From: DATJJW01 sp035491935
GTDB lineage: Bacteria > Pseudomonadota > Alphaproteobacteria > ATCC43930 > CGMCC-115725
Assembly (NCBI GenBank): GCA_035491935.1
Contig: DATJJW010000205.1
Span: forward strand, 1-5,092
Length of the DNA: 5,092 nucleotides
Reading direction: 5' to 3'
Part shown: one piece after another, positions 1 through 5,092 of the stretch
How the letters are laid out: each line of letters opens with the position of its first letter
Numbering within the stretch: position 1 is the first letter of the stretch
Notes under the pieces: model-generated
Database searches by the model: none
What the model was told of the DNA's origin: nothing
The model's input: the letters and a program-made list of their open reading frames with translations, nothing else
Made by a program: the position numbers and the translations under genes

Positions 1-824
1 GTTGCGATCATCACCAGATAGGCCAGGAACTGCCGGCCACGATCATGCTCGTAGCTCTGTGTCACGTCGCTGACCGCCACCTCGTAGCCGATGCGGTTGC
101 CCGAGGCGCTGCTGATCACCGTCTGACCGAGGCGATAGACCTTGTCGCCGGTAGGCACCAGGGTAATGCCGGTACGGGGCTTGCCCAGCTTCGCCATCAG
201 GACAGGCAGCAGCTTGGGATCGACATTGGACAGGATCGGCTTGCCCTTGGCGTCGAGCAGTATGGTGTCGCTGCCGGTCGCGGTCTTCAGCTGCGCCGCC
301 ACGCTCGACAGGCGGTTGGCGATGACCAGCACGCCAACCTGGTCCTGGTTGACCGAAAGCGGCCGCGCCATCGTCACCATGATGTCGCCGCGCTGGTCGG
401 CTTCCAACCCGGCGCCGGCCGAATTGTCGGCCATCAGCTTGAAGACCAGGCCGGCATCGATCAGTGGCGTGGTGTTGATGTCCTGATCGGTCGAATAGAC
501 GAGGTTGCCATCGCCATCGAGCAGGTCGATGCGGCCGACGTCCTGGGCGGTGCCCGCCAGCAGGACCTGGAGCAGGTCGTTGTTGTGATCGCGCACCGCC
601 GTCGCGAGTTCGCGGGTCGAGACCAGTGCGGCGGCCTTGTCGCTCAGCGCGCTGGCTGCGGTGTCGACGGTGCCTTCCCACGCGGCGACCTGGTTTTCGA
701 GCGTCAATGATTCGATGCGGTCCTCGAGCAGGCCGATGCGGTCGACCTCGCCGAACAGGATGCCGACGGTCAGCAGCATGACCGCGAAGAAGACGAAGAT
801 CGAGATGCGGATACGGAGCGTCAT
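1..824 (-). CDS. Membrane sensor with double-Cache-like domain, N-terminal 274 residues (3' end beyond window)
   Basis: Reading the minus strand from ATG at 822-824 gives 274 uninterrupted codons to the left edge, with strongly G/C third positions. Residues 5-25 are a membrane helix (RISIFVFFAVMLLTVGILFG). Residues about 26-262 are extracytoplasmic: a helical start (ESLTLENQVAAWEGTVD), a first Cache-like unit with VGRIDLLDGDGNLVYSTD (96-113), DIMVTMARPLSVNQDQVGVLVIANRL (147-172), and a second unit with DTILLDAKGKPILSN (186-200) and NRIGYEVAVSDVT (243-255). A second membrane helix begins at QFLAYLVMIA (265-274), where the window ends. This resembles the double-Cache front end of chemoreceptors, histidine kinases, cyclases and SpoIIE-type phosphatases; which output follows is unknown. 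It lacks the LG[IL]PLN motif of its two upstream neighbours, so it is a different Cache type. The ATGA overlap with the Cache-MFS gene puts it in the same operon. Confidence 0.85.
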   Translation of the reverse strand, partial: MTLRIRISIFVFFAVMLLTVGILFGEVDRIGLLEDRIESLTLENQVAAWEGTVDTAASALSDKAAALVSTRELATAVRDHNNDLLQVLLAGTAQDVGRIDLLDGDGNLVYSTDQDINTTPLIDAGLVFKLMADNSAGAGLEADQRGDIMVTMARPLSVNQDQVGVLVIANRLSSVAAQLKTATGSDTILLDAKGKPILSNVDPKLLPVLMAKLGKPRTGITLVPTGDKVYRLGQTVISSASGNRIGYEVAVSDVTQSYEHDRGRQFLAYLVMIA

Positions 825-3025
825 GGGGCGCTCTCCTGGGGCATGGGCTGTGCGCGCCGCCAAGCGGCGAGGCCGGCATGGATCAGCCAGGCGGCGAGCG
901 TGAACCCGGCAAGGCCGAGGCGCAGCCAGATCTGCTGCTGCGGCAGGAGCCAGAGGGTGCCGATCATCGTCGCGGCGACGGCGAGCCCGGCGACGAGATC
1001 GATGAAGAGGGCCGCACGGCGTGCGCCGAATTGCGGGTCATGGCGGCCGACCTCCAGCGCCAGCGTCCGATCGCCGGCAAATGTCAGGCCGAGGCCGGCG
1101 GAGACCAGCGCAAAGCCCAGTACCGCCGAGGCGAGGGGGGCGGGCGATAGCGCGGGCTGGATCATGGTGAGCAGCAGGCCCAGCGCCAGCACCAGGCGGC
1201 CGAGCAGCTTGAAGGGCTGCCGCAGCACGGCGGAGCGGGCCATCAGCGCCCCGGCGATGCTGGCGCTCACGGTCAGTAGGACGAAACACGCCAGCAATAT
1301 CAACGCCAGGCCATCGGTGCCGGTGCCGAAGACGGCCATGTCCTTGGCCGCCAGGCGACGCGGCAGGTCGACCGCCAGAACCAGCACGCCCAGCGCGCGG
1401 ACCGGGGCCGCCAGACCCAGCGCCGGCAGCACAAGGCGCCAGCGGAAGCATCCGGCCGTAGCCTCGCTCCAACTCAGCCAACCGCGCGGTTCGCTGCCCG
1501 GCCCCTCGGGCTTGGCCAGCGCCGCCAGCGCCAGCAGCCAACCGCTCATCCGGCGCGGGCCGGTGGTCAGGGTGCTGCCCTGCCAGTCGGCCGGCCTGGT
1601 GGTGAAGAGCGCGACGAGGCAGGCCAGGGTGAAGAGCAGGAAGGAGGGCCAATAGAGCGTCGTGTCGATGTCGAAACGTGCGGCTATTTCGGCAATGCCA
1701 AAACCCAGGACGGCACCGCTCGCGACTGCGCCGCGCGGCGAACCCTGCTGGCCGTGGGGATCGAGGATGTGGCCGTCCAGGTGCAGCGAGATGAGGAAGC
1801 TGGCGGCGGCGCCGAGCAGCGCCTGGGCCGCGGCCATGGTTGCGACCTGATGCACCGGCAGTGCCACCGCCGTGATGGCGAAACCCAGCAGCACCAGCGC
1901 GATGATCAGGCTGAGGCCATGGCCGGCCGGCGTCAGCAATGGCCGCAGTAGCCTGCCGCCCAGGCTGATACCGGCGACGAAGGCGACGAGCGGCACGAGA
2001 TGGCTGGGGTCGATATCGATGCCGATGCCGGCGCCGTCGCGCAGCCGGGCATAGAGCAGCGGCACGATACTGGTGGTGGCCGCGGTCAGGATGAAGACGA
2101 CCAACCGGTGTGCCGGCGTGCGGTCGAACTCCGGAAAAGGTTTGGGGCCTGTCGGATCGACCGTGATGGCGCTATCGATGGCAGCGCTCAGAGCATCCAG
2201 TCGTTGGGCGGTGCCGGCCGCCCTGGTCGCGCGTCGGACCTCGTCGATGTAGATGCGGAATTCCATGACCCGGTCGCTCAGCACGCGGGCGACGCGGTTG
2301 AGCACGGTCAAAAGATGACCGGTGTCACCGTCGGTGGTCACGCGTTCGGTATGGCGCAGGTTGCCGGCGCCGATTCGGTCGACCAGTCTGTCGGCGGCGC
2401 GGATCGGCAACGCCACTTCCTTACCGCCGAAGAAGACCAGCAGCTCGTAGCAGCACAGGAATACGGCAATCAACCCGACGAGGAGCTTGATCTGCAGCTC
2501 GGTATAGACCGATTGCGGTGGCCCGGCATCGGCACCGACGTAAAGCGTGCCTTGGCCCGTTCCCGGCGCATCCCCCGGCGCGGCATTCCGGCTGAGCGGC
2601 ATGGAGACGGCAGCGACGCTCTGATCGTAGCGCGACGTCACGCTGGCGATGAAGGGCGTGCCGGCGATCGGATGCATCAAATGCCGTTGGCCCTCGACCG
2701 TAATGCCGAAGTGGACTTTCTGCGCCTGGTCGGTGATCAGGATGAATTTGACCGTCGGGTTCTGTCCGATCACGGTTGCCAGATAGGGATTGACGCCGAC
2801 CAGCTTGTTGAGCGGGATGCCCAGCGCCAGCGCCCGGTCGATATCGCTTTGGATCAGATGCGCCACGGTCTCGGTTCGGGCGCGTACCTCCGGGACGAAA
2901 TATGAGTCGATGGCGAGCATCGACGCCAGCATGACGGCGATCCAGGGAATGCCGGTCAGCAGCCCCGCCAGCACGAGAAGCTGCCGGGTGCCGAGGCGCT
3001 GGAAGCTATGACGCAGGACACTCAT
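821..3025 (-). CDS. Cache-HAMP-MFS fusion: sensor domain joined to a 12-helix transporter-like domain
   Basis: The protein has 734 residues. Residues 15-38 form a membrane helix; 39-177 a Cache-like periplasmic domain (ARTETVAHLIQSDIDRAL, LGIPLNKLVGV at 68-78, VKFILITDQAQKVHFG at 92-107, GTLYVGAD at 159-166); 178-200 a second helix; 203-260 a HAMP-like linker (ALPIRAADRLVDRIGAGNL, then DGDTGHLLTVLNRVARVLSDRV). After a linker to about 304 come roughly twelve helices: about 306-326, 343-362, 369-391, 393-414, 431-450, 457-476, then a long loop 477-527, then 529-552, 570-595, 606-626, 629-650, 668-692 and 697-718. That is the 6+6 MFS layout. The usual MFS loop signature (G...DR.GRR) after the second helix is degenerate, here SLGGRLLRPLL. 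The start ATG lies 3 nt after the preceding stop; the stop overlaps the next start. Either the Cache domain gates transport, or the MFS fold has become a membrane sensor; the sequence does not decide. Confidence 0.85.
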   Translation of the reverse strand: MSVLRHSFQRLGTRQLLVLAGLLTGIPWIAVMLASMLAIDSYFVPEVRARTETVAHLIQSDIDRALALGIPLNKLVGVNPYLATVIGQNPTVKFILITDQAQKVHFGITVEGQRHLMHPIAGTPFIASVTSRYDQSVAAVSMPLSRNAAPGDAPGTGQGTLYVGADAGPPQSVYTELQIKLLVGLIAVFLCCYELLVFFGGKEVALPIRAADRLVDRIGAGNLRHTERVTTDGDTGHLLTVLNRVARVLSDRVMEFRIYIDEVRRATRAAGTAQRLDALSAAIDSAITVDPTGPKPFPEFDRTPAHRLVVFILTAATTSIVPLLYARLRDGAGIGIDIDPSHLVPLVAFVAGISLGGRLLRPLLTPAGHGLSLIIALVLLGFAITAVALPVHQVATMAAAQALLGAAASFLISLHLDGHILDPHGQQGSPRGAVASGAVLGFGIAEIAARFDIDTTLYWPSFLLFTLACLVALFTTRPADWQGSTLTTGPRRMSGWLLALAALAKPEGPGSEPRGWLSWSEATAGCFRWRLVLPALGLAAPVRALGVLVLAVDLPRRLAAKDMAVFGTGTDGLALILLACFVLLTVSASIAGALMARSAVLRQPFKLLGRLVLALGLLLTMIQPALSPAPLASAVLGFALVSAGLGLTFAGDRTLALEVGRHDPQFGARRAALFIDLVAGLAVAATMIGTLWLLPQQQIWLRLGLAGFTLAAWLIHAGLAAWRRAQPMPQESAP
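833..837 (-). promoter_or_regulatory. Ribosome binding site of the downstream double-Cache gene
   Basis: AGGAG on the minus strand lies 8 nt before the ATG at 822-824, inside the last codons of the Cache-MFS gene. It fixes the start of the gene running off the left edge and supports coupled translation through the ATGA overlap. Confidence 0.75.
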
Positions 3026-3028
3026 GGC

Positions 3029-3796
3029 TTACACCGTCTCGTCGATGCGTTGGACGCCGCCGATCGCGGCCTGCAATGCCCGGATCATGCCGGTGACCCG
3101 CCGCGAGAGCGGGCCGCGGTCGGCTGCTGCATCTTCGGTCGCTGCCCCTTCAGTCTCCGGGATCTCCCGCGGGTCGAGTGCGCGGGCCAGTGCCGCTTCC
3201 GCATCGATGATCATGACCTGCGTGCGTGTTTCCAGATCCTGCAGGAACAGGCGGGCCAGCAGATAGGCCAGGATCAGGCCCAGGGCCACGAACACGCCGG
3301 CGGCCAGGAACGGCATGCCGAGCTGCGCCAGGTGAGCGGGATCGAGATGGGAGCGGGCGCCGACGACGACAATCGCGCCGATCGGGTGGTCGAAGCTGTT
3401 CTTCATCGGGACCAGCATGCGCAACCGGTCCTGGTCGGTCAGCGTCAGAGGTTCGGTCCCCTCCGGCATGATGCTGGTGCTGCCGACGACGACCCGGTCG
3501 GTGCTGAACAGCACAGTGCCCTGCTCGTCCGCGACGCTGACGCTCTCGATGCCCACGGATTCCTGGCGCGAGCGTTCCAACGTCGCCTGCATGTCGGAGA
3601 GATAGTTGAGCGGCAGACCCAGATTGACCCGGTTCTCGACTGTCGCCGCCACGTCGCTCGCCACCACACCGATGCGCTGGGCCAGGAGCTGATCGTAGGA
3701 GCGCTGCAGGTCTGACAGGAAGATCGCGCCGAACAGGCAGCAGCACAGCCCGGTGATCAGACCCAGGAATATGAGGAGCCGGAGATGCTGCTTCAT
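3029..3796 (-). CDS. Two-helix membrane sensor protein with Cache-like periplasmic domain, no output domain
   Basis: The protein has 255 residues. An N-terminal membrane helix covers about residues 5-27 (with CCC at 18-20), then a periplasmic domain about 30-150, a second helix about 157-184, and a cytoplasmic tail 185-255. The periplasmic part has a long helix (LLAQRIGVVASDVAATVENR), the motif LGLPLNYL (59-66), then a PAS-like beta region: ESVSVADEQGTVLFSTD (84-100), LRMLVPMKNSFDHPIGAIVVVG (125-146). This is the Cache pattern: small-molecule sensing outside the membrane. The tail is HAMP-like in position and helical (RTQVMIIDAEAALARALD, then SRRVTGMIRALQAAIGGVQRID) with an acidic linker, and no kinase, cyclase, methyl-accepting or phosphatase domain follows. 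The start is the only ATG before helix 1; its Shine-Dalgarno is weak (CGAG at best), so translation may be low. It sits 3 nt before the Cache-MFS gene and shares its sensor motif, so the two probably act together. Confidence 0.8.
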   Translation of the reverse strand: MKQHLRLLIFLGLITGLCCCLFGAIFLSDLQRSYDQLLAQRIGVVASDVAATVENRVNLGLPLNYLSDMQATLERSRQESVGIESVSVADEQGTVLFSTDRVVVGSTSIMPEGTEPLTLTDQDRLRMLVPMKNSFDHPIGAIVVVGARSHLDPAHLAQLGMPFLAAGVFVALGLILAYLLARLFLQDLETRTQVMIIDAEAALARALDPREIPETEGAATEDAAADRGPLSRRVTGMIRALQAAIGGVQRIDETV

Positions 3797-3809
3797 ATGA
3801 AAGGCTCGT

Positions 3810-3867
3810 TTGCCGTTGATTCGGTTGCGGGCTTCTTGTTTGCGGGCGAAGGCGGTTCTGGTTGCGG
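3810..3867. repeat. Short iterated TTGCGG motif in the only real intergenic gap
   Basis: The 71-nt gap 3797-3867 is the longest non-coding stretch in the window. On the + strand it holds TTGCCG at 3810 and TTGCGG at 3825, 3840 and 3862. The first three are spaced exactly 15 nt and the last 22 nt. The copies at 3825 and 3840 extend to TTGCGGGC. On the transcribed strand this reads as repeated CCGCAA. No stable hairpin with a U-tract and no clear -35/-10 pair is visible here. It could be a protein-binding site, a remnant of coding repeats, or chance in a GC-rich spacer. Confidence 0.35.
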
Positions 3868-4860
3868 TTAGTTGCCAACGATCTCCGCGTATTTCAGTAC
3901 GGTCATCGGCGGATAGAGGTCGAGCTGTCGGGCGACCGGCATGCGCACGAGATAGGTGAAGCGCTTCAGCACCTCGATCGGCACGTCCCGCGGCTTGATG
4001 TGGTCGACCAGGATCTGCTCGGTCTTGTAGGCCGCGAACTGGCCGACGTTCTTATAATGCGAGACCAGGCCGATCATGGCATTGGAATGCTCGATCTCCA
4101 GCTCCGTCCCGGTGAAGACCGGCACGCCGGCGGCATTGGCCGCACCGGTATAGGCGTCGCGCTGGTCTCCGATGAAGGTGTCCGGGCCGATATAGAAGAA
4201 GTTGACGCCGCCCTGGGCCATCTGCTGGACCAGAGGCTGGATCAGCTCCGGCTTGTTGACCGGCCGGGCATCGAGCGCGAAGCCATCCTTCGAGGACAGG
4301 CTCTGCAAGGCCTGGATATTCAGGACCGATTGCGGTTCTTCGGGATTGTAGAGCACGCCCAGCTTGACCAGCGGACGATAGGCCTCGATGGCATTAATCT
4401 GGTCTTCGACCGGCACGATGTGGATGACGCCGGTAAAGTTGCGGCCCGAGGATTTCAGCGTCGGTGTCAGCTTGGAGCCGACCGGGTCGGAAACCAACGC
4501 GAAAACCACCGGGATGTCGGTGATGTATTTGGTGGGATCGGGATGGTCGTAGGTGCCAAGGATGCCGAGCGTGACGCCGGTGCCCCAGGTATAGACCAGA
4601 TCCGGCTTGGTGTTGCGAATCTCCTGGACGATGCCCGGCAGCTTGGAAGTGTCGTGGTCGATATTGCGGACGATGAACTCGACCGGGATGTGATGCTGGG
4701 CCAGGTATTCGCGGTACCCCAGCTCGACATCGGTCTCGCCGCGATAGAGCACCATGAAGATCTTATAGCGCTTCGCATGGTCGGCTGTCGGCGTGGCGGC
4801 GAATGCGGATCCCACATCGAGCCACAGGGCCATCAGTAAGCCGAAGATCAGGCGGATCAT
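3868..4860 (-). CDS. Periplasmic substrate-binding protein, ABC_sub_bind (PF04392, TrpX-like) family
   Basis: This is a 330-residue secreted protein. Residues 1-21 form a Sec signal peptide (MIRLIFGLLMALWL..., with SAFA before the likely signal peptidase I cut near 21/22). The mature part shows the two-lobe type I binding-protein pattern: KIFMVLYRGETDVELGYREYL opens lobe 1, followed by DLVYTWGTGVT (86-97), the family hallmark PVVFALVSDPVGSKL with GRNFTGV (117-145), LGVLYNPEEPQSV (167-179), FFYIGPDTFIGDQ (221-233), and VPVFTGTELEIEHSNAMIGL (246-265). PF04392 proteins usually deliver ligands to ABC importers; characterised Gram-positive members bind aromatic amino acids, but the ligand here cannot be read from sequence. 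No lipobox cysteine is seen, so it should be soluble in the periplasm. No permease or ATPase gene is adjacent. Its neighbours are MFS-type and Cache-type membrane proteins, which suggests a sensory or non-ABC partner (inference). The length is normal for the family. Confidence 0.9.
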   Translation of the reverse strand: MIRLIFGLLMALWLDVGSAFAATPTADHAKRYKIFMVLYRGETDVELGYREYLAQHHIPVEFIVRNIDHDTSKLPGIVQEIRNTKPDLVYTWGTGVTLGILGTYDHPDPTKYITDIPVVFALVSDPVGSKLTPTLKSSGRNFTGVIHIVPVEDQINAIEAYRPLVKLGVLYNPEEPQSVLNIQALQSLSSKDGFALDARPVNKPELIQPLVQQMAQGGVNFFYIGPDTFIGDQRDAYTGAANAAGVPVFTGTELEIEHSNAMIGLVSHYKNVGQFAAYKTEQILVDHIKPRDVPIEVLKRFTYLVRMPVARQLDLYPPMTVLKYAEIVGN

Positions 4861-5092
4861 GGCTCTTCCTCTCTGCGGGATAAGATAAACAGGATGACGA
4901 TGAGCAGCAGGGCGCCGCCGACCGTGATCGCACCCAGTGCGACGACGGCCTCGCGCGCCCCCAGCGAGACCAGCAACGCGCCGGCACCCAGGGGGCCGAT
5001 GACGCCGCCCACGCGTTCGACCAGGCGGAAGATGCTGACCACCGTGGTCCGCCCCAGCCACTCGATTTCGTCGGCGGTGTATTGGGTGACCA
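4857..5092 (-). CDS. MFS-type membrane protein, C-terminal end only (5' end beyond window)
   Basis: The frame is open from the right edge and ends with TGA at 4857-4859, giving about 78 residues of a longer protein. It reads VTQYTADEIEWLGRTT, then FRLVERVGGVIGPLGAG, then two hydrophobic segments (GAGALLVSLG followed by a long ALGAITVGGALLLIVILFIL helix) and a short charged tail SRREEEP. The amphipathic FRxxERxGxxxGPL stretch followed by a membrane helix is typical of the late helices (about TM11-12) of MFS-fold proteins. Its layout matches the C-terminus of the Cache-MFS protein at 821-3025 (G..R....F.LV, then two helices, then a basic tail), so the missing N-terminus may also carry a sensor domain; that is inference. 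The stop overlaps the start of the binding-protein gene, which indicates translational coupling. A GTG at 5040-5042 is in frame but is probably an internal valine. Substrate cannot be told. Confidence 0.75.
   Translation of the reverse strand, partial: VTQYTADEIEWLGRTTVVSIFRLVERVGGVIGPLGAGALLVSLGAREAVVALGAITVGGALLLIVILFILSRREEEP
4867..4872 (-). promoter_or_regulatory. Ribosome binding site of the binding-protein gene
   Basis: AGAGGA on the minus strand sits 6 nt before the ATG at 4858-4860. It supports this start, which overlaps the upstream stop as ATGA, over the in-frame upstream start at 5061. The extra 67 residues from that upstream start would be an Arg/Gly/Pro-rich out-of-frame reading of the MFS gene placed in front of a good signal peptide. 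Confidence 0.7.

Noticed and set aside
43..879. A 278-codon minus-strand frame overlapping the left end
   Set aside because: It is Arg/Gly/Pro/His-rich with no domain pattern. The overlapping frame starting at 824 has a good ribosome binding site, membrane helices and Cache motifs.
2000..2905. A 301-codon plus-strand frame
   Set aside because: It is antisense to the sensor and HAMP region of the Cache-MFS gene. Its composition (Asp/Gly/Arg/Gln) is typical of a mirror frame in GC-rich DNA.
3797..3867. A terminator or sigma70-type promoter in the gap
   Set aside because: No stem-loop with a T-run and no plausible -35/-10 pair could be found by eye.
3150..3878. A 242-codon minus-strand frame that would start in the binding-protein gene and cover the 71-nt gap
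   Set aside because: It turns into Arg/Pro/Gly-rich sequence in the wrong frame of the Cache gene, which itself has clear helices and a sensor domain.
3862..4839. A 325-codon plus-strand frame
   Set aside because: It lies exactly antisense to the binding protein. It is rich in Asp/Arg/His/Gly-type antisense codons and shows no recognisable fold or ribosome binding site.
4861..5061. A 67-residue N-terminal extension of the binding protein
   Set aside because: It would bury the signal peptide, and its sequence is a shifted reading of the MFS gene. The ATG at 4860 has its own ribosome binding site.

Overview
This looks like a GC-rich alphaproteobacterial chromosome segment. Codon third positions are almost all G or C, and the protein families suggest a Rhodospirillales-type or related soil or plant-associated lineage; that is an inference from style, not from a marker gene. 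No RNA gene, mobile element, CRISPR array or convincing terminator is visible. All supported genes lie on the minus strand and read from the right end of the window to the left. They fill the window almost completely and look like one operon cut at both ends.

In transcription order the layout is: (1) the last ~78 residues of a major facilitator superfamily (MFS) type membrane protein (4857-5092, 5' end missing); (2) a secreted substrate-binding protein of the ABC_sub_bind (PF04392, TrpX-like) family (3868-4860), whose ATG overlaps the previous stop; (3) after a 71-nt gap, a 255-residue two-helix membrane protein with a Cache-like periplasmic domain and no output domain (3029-3796); (4) after only 3 nt, a 734-residue protein that joins a Cache-like sensor and a HAMP-like linker to a 12-helix MFS-like domain (821-3025); (5) overlapping its stop, the N-terminal 274 residues of another membrane sensor with a large double-Cache-like extracytoplasmic region (1-824), whose output domain lies beyond the left edge. 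Gene 5 has no stop codon inside the window, so stop-to-stop ORF listing misses it.

The combination is unusual. There is a periplasmic binding protein but no ABC permease or ATPase beside it, and it is surrounded by three membrane proteins with extracytoplasmic sensor domains, one of them fused to a transporter-like fold. Genes 3 and 4 share an N-terminal sensor motif (LG[IL]PLN.L), so they are probably paralogous sensors. My reading, which is inference, is a multi-component periplasmic sensing system: the binding protein captures a ligand, the Cache and Cache-MFS proteins detect the ligand or the loaded protein, and the last gene carries the signal to a cytoplasmic output. The alternative is an uptake system in which the MFS domains move the ligand and the Cache domains gate them.
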